Source: DAIPKP01 sp964539095
GTDB lineage: Bacteria > Synergistota > Synergistia > Synergistales > Aminiphilaceae
NCBI GenBank assembly: GCA_964539095.1
Contig: CAZIFL010000004.1
Span: forward strand, 1-64,000
Direction of reading: 5' to 3'
Length of the DNA: 64,000 nt
Position numbers and translations under genes: made by a program. Of the stretch, positions 51,950-60,261 are shown one piece after another. The notes under the pieces are model-generated. The model did not search any database. It saw only the letters and a list, made by a program, of their open reading frames with translations, and was not told the DNA's origin. How positions within the stretch are numbered: the first letter of the stretch is position 1; each line of letters begins with the position of its first letter.

Positions 51950-52122
51950 AAAGTGGAGAAGGGCGTTCTTTAGTTTCGAAACATCTTGAAGGCTTCCCCC
52001 GGGGAGGGCACATTGCGAACATCTTTTGTAATGACCATATCCTCTTGCACTCTAAGGCTCCTGCAGGTGCTGGGGTGCTTTTGCCGCATAAGCGACAGAT
52101 ACATCCGAAGAGGAGGAGTTCC

Positions 52123-53325
52123 ATGAAGTACATTTCTGCCAGCGAAGCCGCCCGCCGGTGGGGAGTCGCCCCTCGTGCGGTGCAGCGGTATTGCGCGTCG
52201 GGGAAAATAGAGGGGGCGAAAAAATACGGGCGTGCATGGATGCTTCCCGAGGATGCCGAAAGGCCCCCGGACAACCGGAAAAAAGCGGAAGAACCCCCTC
52301 CCCAGCCCTACCCCGGCCTCTTTCTCATGGAAAACCTCTGTCTGGACGGACGAAGCCCGGAGGAGATCGCCGCTGAGCTTCCCGACGACGAATCCCGGCG
52401 CGAATTTTTCTGGGAATTCGCATTGATTCAGGGAAAAACAAAGGCAAGCATGGATATCTGTGGCCAGATGCCCCGAAACACTCGGTTCCGCATCACCGTG
52501 CTGCACGGAAGAAACATCGCCGCCATCCGCGGAGGACGCTACCACGCTCTGTGCCGCAGCATGCACGCACTGAACAGCCTGCGGAAAGAGCAGTGCGCAT
52601 CCCCCCTAGCCCTCTCCTGTATCGACCTTGCGGAGGCGGTGGTGTACGCCAGTGTCTACGCCCCCGACCACTGCCCCCGGTGGCTGCAGGAAGGCGACTT
52701 TTCCCACCTCCCCGAAGACGCCAAGCCCTTCGCCCTCTACCTTTACACGCTCTATTTGAACGGCACCGAGCAGCTTCAGCGAATGCTCGGGGTCACCGAG
52801 GCTGCGCTGGCGCATCCATCCAGGCGCGGCTTTACCGTCTCGGAACTCTATCTTCGGATAATGCGCGTCAACGCCCTTGTGGCGCTCGACAGAAGGGAGC
52901 AGGCCCGCGAGCTGCTTGCGCACGCCCTGGAAACCGCCATTCCCTACGGGCTCTTATCTCCCTTCTCCGAGCAGCTCGCCACCATGCGGGGGCTGCTGGA
53001 GGAGGTAGCCCGCAGGCGCTTTCCGGAAGCGTACAAGCAAATTCGGAAAGGATGGAAAGAGGTCTTCACCGGATGGACCGAGATACGTAACCGCATCCTC
53101 GATACCGAAAACACCAAGCTGCTGACCGCGAGGGAGTATCAGATAGCCCTCTTGCTCGTGGACGGAAAAAGCTGCAAGGAGATCGCCCAAAGCATGAATA
53201 CCACGCCTGCTGGGATCAACTACTCCCTGCAGATCATGCGGGAGAAGCTTGGCGTCAAAAAGAGCCGGGATATTGTCCCCTTCGTCACCTGGTCGAAAGA
53301 ACAGCCGCACAACCTGAGAAAATAG
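52123..53325 (+). CDS. LuxR-type transcription regulator with N-terminal excisionase-like HTH
   Basis: 400 residues. An N-terminal MerR/excisionase-type helix-turn-helix (ISASEAARRWGVAPRAVQRY, then GRAWMLPEDAERP) is joined by a proline-rich linker to a helical middle (about 90-320, possibly TPR-like) and a C-terminal LuxR DNA-binding domain (LTAREYQIALLLVDGKSCKE, then SRDIVPFV). ATG at 52123 has AGGAGGAG upstream. Its codons are richer in GC and CGC/GCC than neighbouring genes, which hints at lateral gain together with the downstream surface protein. It probably controls that gene. Confidence 0.75.
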   Translation: MKYISASEAARRWGVAPRAVQRYCASGKIEGAKKYGRAWMLPEDAERPPDNRKKAEEPPPQPYPGLFLMENLCLDGRSPEEIAAELPDDESRREFFWEFALIQGKTKASMDICGQMPRNTRFRITVLHGRNIAAIRGGRYHALCRSMHALNSLRKEQCASPLALSCIDLAEAVVYASVYAPDHCPRWLQEGDFSHLPEDAKPFALYLYTLYLNGTEQLQRMLGVTEAALAHPSRRGFTVSELYLRIMRVNALVALDRREQARELLAHALETAIPYGLLSPFSEQLATMRGLLEEVARRRFPEAYKQIRKGWKEVFTGWTEIRNRILDTENTKLLTAREYQIALLLVDGKSCKEIAQSMNTTPAGINYSLQIMREKLGVKKSRDIVPFVTWSKEQPHNLRK

Positions 53326-53794
53326 CCCTCGATTCTCCAGTTTTTTCTTTCAAATTTTCGATTATAATCAAATCTCCACAGTTAGCATGGAAAGGTGTAC
53401 GCGCTCTTCCATGCCGCAGGTATTCGAAGAAGACCACTAGTGGGTTGTTCCACATTATATTGTGCCTTGAAATGGGAGCCTCCGCTTGTGTGTCCCCTCG
53501 GCTCCGAAAGTGCCGAACCGCTCCCTTGCTTTGCTGCTCCGAACCGTCGCCGCAGACTTCCGCCGACCAGCTGCGCGACTGCGACTTGCTGGCACGTCCG
53601 CCTGCCACCAGGAGGTTCTCCGCGACGCAAAGGGAGCACTCGCCAACCACTATGGTCGCTGCCGGGAACACACAAGCTCCGGCTCCTGGAGTTCACCCAA
53701 AGCCACAATGTAAGCAGGAATGACGCACTAGGACGGGAGCGAACCGCGGCTCCGCGCCGCCTGGGGCTTCCATCCGCCGAAAGGAGAGAGTGCC
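53326..53794. other. Gene-poor 469-base gap before the surface protein
   Basis: An AT-rich leader with TATAAT at 53363-53368 is followed by about 350 GC-rich bases that are open in several frames on both strands, none with convincing codon use or ribosome site. A minus-strand frame around 53583-53640 contains ENLLVAGGRAS, resembling the C-terminal FAD-binding motif of FAD-dependent oxidoreductases, so part may be a decayed gene. The last 20 bases hold the AAAGGAGAG ribosome site of the surface gene. No RNA gene was recognised. Confidence 0.5.
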
Positions 53795-56191
53795 ATGAAC
53801 GAAAGGAGATTTGGCGCCATACAGTTCGTACCCCTGCTATTCCTGCTTCTGTTCGCCGCAGTTCTGCCGGCCCCCCCGTTGGCGGAGGGGGCGACGATTT
53901 ATGTGAATACGGAGGCTACGGGGAGCAATGACGGCACTTCCTGGGACGATGCTTACACGGATCTTCAGGGTGCCCTGGCTGCTGCGACAAACGGTGATGA
54001 GATCTGGGTGGCGAAGGGGACGTACAAGCCCACCAGCGTGACTGATCGAAATGTTTCTTTTGCCCTGACAAGCGGTGTGGCCCTCTACGGCGGTTTTGCG
54101 GGAGGGGAGACGGCACGGGATCAGCGGAATATCGCCGCGAACGAAACGATCCTTTCGGGAAACATCGGCAACCCGGATACGACGGACGACAACAGCTACC
54201 ACGTAGTGACCGCGACTAACGTAGACGACACCGCCGCCCTCGACGGCTTCACCATCACCGGAGGGAATGCGAATAACGTAAATAATCCCTGGGGATGGGG
54301 CGGCGGTATGTGCAATCGCAACGCCAGCCCGACGGTGACGAACTGTACCTTCTCGGACAACAACGCATTTTTAGGTGGTGGGATGTACAACAGCGGAAAG
54401 TACAACGGCAACTTCAGCCCGACGGTGACGAACTGCACCTTCTTGGGCAACAGTGCGATGTACAGTGGCGGCGGAATGTACAATGCGGATAGCAATACGA
54501 CGGTGACGAACTGCACCTTCTCAGATAATAAAGCAGAAAAAAATAATCCGCAGGATACCAGCTGCGGCGGCGGGATGTACAACAGCTTTCAGGGGAATCC
54601 GACGGTGACGAACTGCACCTTCTCGGGAAACAGCGCAGACGACCACGGCGGCGGAATGTACAACGTGGATAGCAATCCGACGGTGACGAACTGCACCTTC
54701 TCGAACAACAGCGCAAGCGGCGATGGGGGCGGAATGTACAACTTGGGTGTCGATCCGACGGTGACGACGAACTGCATATTCTGGGGACCTGCTGGTACCG
54801 GCGGGCAGATATTTGGAGGTGGGATATTCACCTACTCCGTCACCGATCAAGGCGGTACCGGCAACACCACCGCCGACCCCAAGCTCGACCCTGCTCTCGC
54901 CGACAACGGAGGCCCCACGAAAACCCACGCTCTGCTGGCGGACAGCTCCGCCCTGGGGGCGGGAACTGCCACGGGCGCCCCTGATAAAGACCAGCGCGGT
55001 GTCAACCGCCCTCAAGGAACAGGAGTCGACATCGGTGCCTTCGAAGCGGAACTCGGAAGTCTGAAAACAACCATAGAGCCCGAGGAAGCCCATACCGCGG
55101 GAGCGAAATGGAGCATCGACGACGGAACCACATGGAGAGATTCCGGCGACGAGGTGTCCGATCTTCCCACCGGTGACTACGCCGTTACCTTCAAGGCAGT
55201 CTCCGGCTGGACGAAACCCGCAAATACAACCGTGACGGTGATAAAAGACGAGCTGTCCGCAAAGACCGGCACATACGTCCGAACCCCGACACCGACACCG
55301 ACCCCGGTACCCACACCGACACTGGCACCCACGCCGACACTGGCACCGGATCAGCCGGATCCGATAGACCCGCCCTTCGTGCCTCCGGGAACGTCGCTCC
55401 CCGACGGCTCGCTTCCCATTACGGCCACACCCCTCACGGTGACGCTACCCCCGAATCCCACCCCCGAGCAGAAGCGCCAAGCGGTGCAGAACCTTCTGCT
55501 TGAGGCGGGAGTCCCCGCGGACCGGATAGAAGAAATTCTCGAACTGCTCGATGTCGACGACACGGGGCGGGTGTACATCTCCGACGAAGGGATGGAACGC
55601 CTTCAAGAGCTGCTCGACGACCTCGACATCCCCGAGGGCGCCGAAAGCTCCACCCTTGCCCTCTTCCGGGCAGTTCTGGAGGAGCAGGGCGGGAGGATGA
55701 TCGCCTCCGCTCCCAGAACGGCCATCGTCTTCTTTCGGATACCGGAGAGCTTCACCGGCAAAAGCTCCGATCGGCTTCAGGTGGTGAAGCTACTCTCCTC
55801 GGAAAGTGTGGAGGTTTTCAGGCGCATCTACACCCTGGAAGAGCTTTTCGACGGCTGCGCCGCGGTGGTGCAGGTGCAAAGCCTTCCGGGCGGCGAAGAG
55901 CTGACCGGCATACTCGCCCCGCACGAAGTCATTAACGCGAACAGCCGCCTGGCTCTTGCCATAGCGGACGGAGGAAGATTCGACTTCGACGGCGCAGTAA
56001 ACGGCATAGTGGTGGATCCTGCCTTCATCATTGAGGCTGAAAGAAAGAGCACCCCCGACCCCGACCCTGACCCCGACGACCCGCAGAATCTGCACGGAGG
56101 AGGCGGTTGCACAGTGAGAGGCCTTTTCTCTCCGTCGTTGCTACTGCTTCTGGCCCCCCTGACACTGCTGGTCATCGGCCGGAAGAGATAG
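53795..56191 (+). CDS. Pmp-repeat beta-helix surface protein with Synerg-CTERM-like tail
   Basis: 798 residues. Signal peptide: VPLLFLLLFAAVLPAPPLAEG. Residues 35-320 form a right-handed beta-helix with at least six copies of a GGGMYN...TVTNCTFSxN repeat, the chlamydial polymorphic-membrane-protein type, ending in a choice-of-anchor domain (DPALADNGGPTKTHALLADSS, VDIGAFEAE). A beta domain (SLKTTIEPEEAHTAGAKWSI) and a TPTPTPVPTPT linker (490-520) precede a unique acidic domain (about 540-760). The end is a linker, a Cys (GGGGCTVRG), a 17-residue hydrophobic helix and IGRKR, like the Synerg-CTERM sorting signal. Likely an adhesin anchored at the cell surface. Strong AAAGGAGAG before the ATG. 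Confidence 0.88.
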   Translation: MNERRFGAIQFVPLLFLLLFAAVLPAPPLAEGATIYVNTEATGSNDGTSWDDAYTDLQGALAAATNGDEIWVAKGTYKPTSVTDRNVSFALTSGVALYGGFAGGETARDQRNIAANETILSGNIGNPDTTDDNSYHVVTATNVDDTAALDGFTITGGNANNVNNPWGWGGGMCNRNASPTVTNCTFSDNNAFLGGGMYNSGKYNGNFSPTVTNCTFLGNSAMYSGGGMYNADSNTTVTNCTFSDNKAEKNNPQDTSCGGGMYNSFQGNPTVTNCTFSGNSADDHGGGMYNVDSNPTVTNCTFSNNSASGDGGGMYNLGVDPTVTTNCIFWGPAGTGGQIFGGGIFTYSVTDQGGTGNTTADPKLDPALADNGGPTKTHALLADSSALGAGTATGAPDKDQRGVNRPQGTGVDIGAFEAELGSLKTTIEPEEAHTAGAKWSIDDGTTWRDSGDEVSDLPTGDYAVTFKAVSGWTKPANTTVTVIKDELSAKTGTYVRTPTPTPTPVPTPTLAPTPTLAPDQPDPIDPPFVPPGTSLPDGSLPITATPLTVTLPPNPTPEQKRQAVQNLLLEAGVPADRIEEILELLDVDDTGRVYISDEGMERLQELLDDLDIPEGAESSTLALFRAVLEEQGGRMIASAPRTAIVFFRIPESFTGKSSDRLQVVKLLSSESVEVFRRIYTLEELFDGCAAVVQVQSLPGGEELTGILAPHEVINANSRLALAIADGGRFDFDGAVNGIVVDPAFIIEAERKSTPDPDPDPDDPQNLHGGGGCTVRGLFSPSLLLLLAPLTLLVIGRKR
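54310..54780 (+). repeat. Array of direct repeats inside the surface-protein gene
   Basis: CGACGGTGACGAACTG occurs about six times at 65-90 base intervals (near 54331, 54420, 54500, 54600, 54679; a variant near 54757), giving nearly identical TVTNCTF units. Such repeats can recombine and change copy number. Confidence 0.85.
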
Positions 56192-56236
56192 CCGCAAACC
56201 GATCGGCGGAAATTCCCGTTCCTTCTACTCAATCAA

Positions 56237-56279
56237 GAGCGCGCTCCTTCATGCCCTGCCGGGGCGAGGGAGCGCGCTC
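56237..56279 (+). terminator. Hairpin after the surface-protein gene
   Basis: Perfect 11-bp inverted repeat GAGCGCGCTCC / GGAGCGCGCTC with a 21-base loop, 45 bases after the stop. No T-run follows, so the effect may be termination or 3' protection. Confidence 0.5.
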
Positions 56280-56386
56280 GTCATTTCCACACCGGTGTTT
56301 ATGAGACCACTCTATGTCGCTTTCAGATAAAGAGGGAACCATGCGTGCCTGATGCAGGAAAGAATGCCTGCTGTACAATGCCGTAC

Positions 56387-56426
56387 AAAAAGAGGGAGAG
56401 GGGAAGATCATGCTCTCCCCCTCTCC
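56387..56426 (-). terminator. Terminator of the malic-enzyme-like gene
   Basis: On the minus strand GGAGAGGGG...CCCCTCTCC forms the stem and CTCTTTTTG follows. It is 22 bases after the stop. Confidence 0.75.
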
Positions 56427-56447
56427 GAAGCGATTTGCGGCTTTTGT

Positions 56448-57695
56448 CTAAAGCATTCTCATGGTGTTTCCGAAAAGTCGTTGCCAGGTGATATTGTAGA
56501 TGTCCCCAGGGGGTAAGGTTTTTCCCGCTATGCCAAGATTCATAGCCTTCTGCCCGACAGCCTCGGCAATACGGGGGGCTGCTTCATCGCAGAATACTTC
56601 CGGCATGATGTGGTGGGGTGAGAGTCTTCGAGGATCGACAGCATCTGCGAGAGCCTCTGCAGCGGCCTGCAGGATATCGAGATTTACCGTTCGCGCCTGG
56701 GCCAGAAGAAGCCCCTTGAGAATTCCGGGAAAGGCGAGAAGACTTGTCATGGGGTTCCAGGTGTTTTTTGCAAGAAGACTCATCCCCATTACCGAGGCCC
56801 CTCCCGCAAAAGCCTCTTCGTAGGTGATCTCCGGTTCCGGAAGAGCCAGGGCGAAGATAACCGGATCCTTTCCCATCCGCGAAACCATCTCCTTTTTCAG
56901 AATCCCCCCAGAAGAGAGCCCCACAAAAATATCCGCCCCCTCAAGACTTTTTTCAAGAGATAGCGAAGGACCCCGGAGGTTCAGCTTTTCTGCAATCTCG
57001 CGCTCTATCCAGTTGAGATTTTCCTTTTCTGCACTCAAGGTTCCCTCTTTGTTTAAAAGAACAATCTCTCCCGCCTTCACATGGTGTAGCAGTTGGGCTG
57101 TGGCGATTCCTCCATTTCCGGAACCGGCGATGACGATTTTTACCTCCCCAAGTTTCTTCCCCACGATCTTAAGAGCATTCAAGATTCCTGCGAGCACCAC
57201 CACAGAGGTACCGTCCTGGTTATCGCAATAGACGGGAATCTCCAGCTCTTTCTGAAGCGTGCGGAGAATGGTAAAGGAATCTGGAGAAGCGATATTTTCA
57301 AGATCTATCGCCCCAAAGTTATCAGCCATCAGCTTAACGGATCGCACAAATTCTTCGGGATCCCGAGTGTCCAGGCAGAGGGGGATGCCGCTGATATCAC
57401 CAAAAATTCGGAAAAGAAGGCTTTTGCCCTCCAGAACAGGCATATTGGCACTCCCTCGAAGGTTGGAAAAGCCAAAGACCTTGGTGCCGTTGGTGATAAT
57501 GGCGATGCGGTTCCATATGCCGGTATATTCGTATTTATCTTCCGGGTTTTCCTGAATTGCCATGGCGGGGGCAAGGCTCCCTGGAATATATGCAAGAGAG
57601 AGATCTTCAAAATTGTTGATGTTCATGGAGGGGAATATTTTTATCTTTCCCCTGGTTCTCCGATGCATCTCCAGGGATCGCAGGGTATCCAACAT
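56448..57695 (-). CDS. Malic-enzyme-like protein with altered metal ligands
   Basis: 415 residues. Fold and order match NAD(P) malic enzymes: LAYIPGSLAPA (catalytic Tyr region), IITNGTKVFGFSNLRGSANMPVLEGKSLLF (catalytic Lys), a CLDT block, AIDLENIASPDSF, YCDNQDGTSVVVLAGILNAL, and a nucleotide site IAGSGNGGIATAQLL. In ordinary malic enzymes the metal is held by L-E-D-I and by the D-D-Q-H-G-T motif; here these read LENI and DNQDGT, so one or two acidic ligands are replaced. Malate decarboxylation as usual is doubtful. ATG at 57695 follows AAAGGAG. It is the last gene of a minus-strand group and has a terminator. Confidence 0.75.
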   Translation of the reverse strand: MLDTLRSLEMHRRTRGKIKIFPSMNINNFEDLSLAYIPGSLAPAMAIQENPEDKYEYTGIWNRIAIITNGTKVFGFSNLRGSANMPVLEGKSLLFRIFGDISGIPLCLDTRDPEEFVRSVKLMADNFGAIDLENIASPDSFTILRTLQKELEIPVYCDNQDGTSVVVLAGILNALKIVGKKLGEVKIVIAGSGNGGIATAQLLHHVKAGEIVLLNKEGTLSAEKENLNWIEREIAEKLNLRGPSLSLEKSLEGADIFVGLSSGGILKKEMVSRMGKDPVIFALALPEPEITYEEAFAGGASVMGMSLLAKNTWNPMTSLLAFPGILKGLLLAQARTVNLDILQAAAEALADAVDPRRLSPHHIMPEVFCDEAAPRIAEAVGQKAMNLGIAGKTLPPGDIYNITWQRLFGNTMRML

Positions 57696-57813
57696 GGTTA
57701 TGTCTCCTTTCATTTTTTAGAAAATGTACGAAAGTCTCTTCTTCGACAATTTTTGTAATCTCTCCAATCCTCCTGATCTCTGTAATCTCAAGCAGAACAG
57801 AAGGGCAGAGGAA

Positions 57814-58632
57814 TCAAAAATGTGCGCGTTGCACGATGCGCTGTTCCCGAAGGTCCACTATCATACCATCTTGAGCCGGAACGGTGAGGACCGATGAGAA
57901 AGTCTCTTCGCATATGAGATTGGAAGGGCCTTTTTCCAGAATATGCGTCCCCATGTGGGTGATAAAAGCCAGTTCGGGACGGGCTTGTGCGATAATGTGA
58001 TGCGCCTCCTCAAGGGAGAGGTGATCAAGGTAGTTCCGGCTCTCTTGAAGGGTGACGTTAATGATCAGTATCCGGCACCCGGTAAAGAAAGAGGGGAGTT
58101 CCGGGAAAAGAGCGGTGTCGCTGATGAGCCCCCAGGAGCCGGTGGCGGGATGATATGCCCGAAATCCGAAACAATCCACGCCGTGATGTATAAGCCGGAT
58201 GCCTTCAATCCGGCCTTCTCTTCCTAAAGAAAAGGAGGTTCCTTCTCTCCAGAAGTGAACCTGTGCCACCCGTTCCCGAAGATAGCCGAAGAGAACCGGT
58301 TCAGGGTTGAACACAGCATCTTCCGGAAGAAAGAGATCTCCCCTGGCTGTACGCCCTCCCTCTGTGATCGCTTCGGTGAGGACGTTCAGGTCGCTGCTGT
58401 GATCCATATGACGGTGGGTCAGAAGAACCCCCTGCAGATCTTCAGCTTTCGCATGGTGAACTCGCTGATGAATCTGCACAAGAGATCCCGGGCCGGGATC
58501 AATCATCCAGTGCTCTTCCCCAAGAGATATCCATATACCCCCGGAGGCCCGAAGCTGGCGAAACACCGAAAAGCGAGATCCCGCAGTGCCCAGAAAATGA
58601 ATATGGTATGGAGGCGGGGTATTCAGGGTCAT
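57814..58632 (-). CDS. MBL-fold metallohydrolase
   Basis: 272 residues. Metallo-beta-lactamase fold of the RNase Z/PhnP kind: FLGTAGSRFSVFRQLRASGG, WMIDPGPGSL, the metal motif LTHRHMDHSSD, GLISDTALFPE and FITHMGTHI. The substrate is not evident. The ATG overlaps the stop of the isochorismatase-like gene by one base (TAATG). Confidence 0.85.
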   Translation of the reverse strand: MTLNTPPPYHIHFLGTAGSRFSVFRQLRASGGIWISLGEEHWMIDPGPGSLVQIHQRVHHAKAEDLQGVLLTHRHMDHSSDLNVLTEAITEGGRTARGDLFLPEDAVFNPEPVLFGYLRERVAQVHFWREGTSFSLGREGRIEGIRLIHHGVDCFGFRAYHPATGSWGLISDTALFPELPSFFTGCRILIINVTLQESRNYLDHLSLEEAHHIIAQARPELAFITHMGTHILEKGPSNLICEETFSSVLTVPAQDGMIVDLREQRIVQRAHF

Positions 58633-59198
58633 TAGGGTTTCGAGGAAGCGTAGAGAGGGAGAAGCTTCTTAAACTCTCCGGTGCCGGCCTTTTGAAGCCA
58701 TTGGTAGACGATGCTCTCTTCGGGGAGCACCAGTGCCCCTGCTTGAGAGGCCGTATGCAGAGCTTGCTCCCGATGCCGGGGATCTCTGCTGGAAACGCCA
58801 TCTGCCGCTATTGCCACCTCAAACCCTTTTTCCAGAAGATCCAGGGTGGTGGCAAGAACGCAGATATGAGCCTCGATACCGCTTAAAACGATCTGTTTTC
58901 TCTCAAGATCGCGTATATGCTCCATGCAGGAATGTTCATGGGTACAGCAGAAGTGGGTTTTTTCCAGAAGGCATACCTCCGGAAATGTTGCAAGTTCCAT
59001 GGAGGGGGCAGTAGAACCGAGTCCCTTGGGGTATTGCTCCGTTACAATTGTCGGAATCCCAAGCTCCTGAGCCGCTTTCAGGAGGCGTCGGTTGATGAAG
59101 AGAACTCTCTCGGGGGTCTCCACAGCAGGAAGAAGGCGTTCCTGAATGTCAATAATCATAAGTATGCTCGAAGAGGGGTGGAGAAGAAAGGGTTTCAA
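58632..59198 (-). CDS. Isochorismatase-like (cysteine hydrolase) protein
   Basis: 188 residues. YcaC/nicotinamidase-like fold with Asp in LMIIDIQERLLPA, Lys in VTEQYPKGLGST region and the nucleophile Cys in LSGIEAHICVLATTLDL. The start is a TTG at 59198 with GGAGG eight bases upstream; no ATG fits better. It heads the minus-strand group with the MBL and malic-like genes. ATTATA at 59249-59254 (TATAAT on the minus strand) may be its -10. The substrate is unknown. Confidence 0.85.
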   Translation of the reverse strand: MKPFLLHPSSSILMIIDIQERLLPAVETPERVLFINRRLLKAAQELGIPTIVTEQYPKGLGSTAPSMELATFPEVCLLEKTHFCCTHEHSCMEHIRDLERKQIVLSGIEAHICVLATTLDLLEKGFEVAIAADGVSSRDPRHREQALHTASQAGALVLPEESIVYQWLQKAGTGEFKKLLPLYASSKP

Positions 59199-59414
59199 TA
59201 TAAAAACCTCCCTAACAGAGATAGCATCTTTTCGGATAATGCGGCCATATTATACGTCAGGTGAAGGCCTTTTGGACCTTTTTTGACAAGAGATAGAGAA
59301 ACTTCTCTATTATCCTCTTTCCGGTAGAGTTGCTGGTAGCGCTTATGCCTCCCCTGTGTTATCCTCTCCCGGAGGGCAGATGCATACGAAGGCATCTCGC
59401 AGGAGGTGAAAATA

Positions 59415-60047
59415 ATGGAAAAAAAACGGGAATCCCGCGAAGAGGTTCGTATCAGTGAGATTTTACGGGCCATGGAAAAACCGCCGTATCCTGAATATAT
59501 CCAGAAGGCAGTAGAGCAGATTCAGGGGTGGATGGCCACTGCCCTTGAGGGTGAGGAGCTTCCGGGGGAGGAAGATTTTTTTTCCTCCATGGAGCGTCGT
59601 TTCGGAATGGAGCCAGAGTATTTCTTTGCCCAGATGGAGTGGCTTCAGGCTCATGCGGAGGTTATTCCCTCCATGCAGCCTCCGGGAGAGCGTGAAGATG
59701 CTGTGGTGGTGGCGATTGCTCCCATGGATATTGAGGAGGGGCTCCGCATCGCCATTGACCATGCGGCGGTTTTCTCTGCCGGGTCGTGTAAGCGGGTGTG
59801 GATTCTCAGCGACAACTGGGTTTTGGGAGAATCCTTCCGGTATCAGCCTCATGTCCAAACCCTTAAAAAACGAGGCGTGGAGTTTCACTACATCCTGGTG
59901 ACTCCTTGGGGGTGGACGGAAATCCCCTTTACAAACAATCTGGGGAATCGTAATCTCTCCTGGCTGAATAACGAGGAGGGTGACAGCTCCGGATACCCCT
60001 CGGGTCCCCACTCGGGAAGACGGGGGAGAGAGGACAAGAAAAACTAA
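59415..60047 (+). CDS. Unknown cytosolic protein
   Basis: 210 residues, unrecognised. An acidic helical first half (residues 1-85) precedes a mixed alpha/beta part (DAVVVAIAPMDIEEGLRIAI, KRVWILSDNWVLGESFRYQP, GVEFHYILVTPWGWTEIP) and a basic, glycine-rich tail (PHSGRRGREDKKN). The VWILSDNWVLG part recalls a small Rossmann-like strand-loop. AGGAGGTG is eight bases before the ATG at 59415; a GTG at 59406 overlaps that site. No membrane or signal segment. It ends before a perfect terminator and is separate from the nag operon. Confidence 0.7.
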   Translation: MEKKRESREEVRISEILRAMEKPPYPEYIQKAVEQIQGWMATALEGEELPGEEDFFSSMERRFGMEPEYFFAQMEWLQAHAEVIPSMQPPGEREDAVVVAIAPMDIEEGLRIAIDHAAVFSAGSCKRVWILSDNWVLGESFRYQPHVQTLKKRGVEFHYILVTPWGWTEIPFTNNLGNRNLSWLNNEEGDSSGYPSGPHSGRRGREDKKN

Positions 60048-60083
60048 CCGTTTCCTCTCCGGTAGCGCGAATACGCTTTTTAA

Positions 60084-60117
60084 AGAGCCTTGAGGTCTGA
60101 ACCTCAAGGCTCTTTTT
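60084..60117 (+). terminator. Rho-independent terminator
   Basis: Perfect 13-bp stem AGAGCCTTGAGGT / ACCTCAAGGCTCT, four-base loop, then five T. Separates the unknown gene from the nag operon. Confidence 0.9.
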
Positions 60118-60178
60118 GTATCGTGAGCGTTGGTGTTTTTCGGAGAACCTCGGGAATCTTCCGTGGCCGCTTCCTTTC

Positions 60179-60207
60179 TTGACCTATGGAAAAAGAGCTG
60201 GTATGCT
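60179..60207 (+). promoter_or_regulatory. nagR promoter
   Basis: TTGACC at 60179-60184 and TATGCT at 60202-60207 with a 17-base spacer. The -10 box lies in the left arm of the palindromic operator, so bound repressor would block it. Confidence 0.7.
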
Positions 60208-60246
60208 ATTGTCATGTGGTATATACCACATGACAATAGCATACCA
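60199..60246. promoter_or_regulatory. 48-bp perfect palindromic operator
   Basis: The left arm TGGTATGCTATTGTCATGTG is repeated in reverse complement on the right, around a centre GTGGTATATACCAC. The centre resembles the HutC/NagR/DasR-type operator (TGGTATATACCA). It lies 16 bases before the nagR start and covers the -10 region, indicating autorepression. Its length allows more than one dimer. Confidence 0.85.
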
Positions 60247-60261
60247 AGAAAGGATGCCTCC

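Noticed and set aside
51960..52120. Minus-strand frame with RVQEDMVITKDVRNV as a gene remnant
   Set aside because: It overlaps the leader of the regulator and no family could be assigned; too short to support a call.
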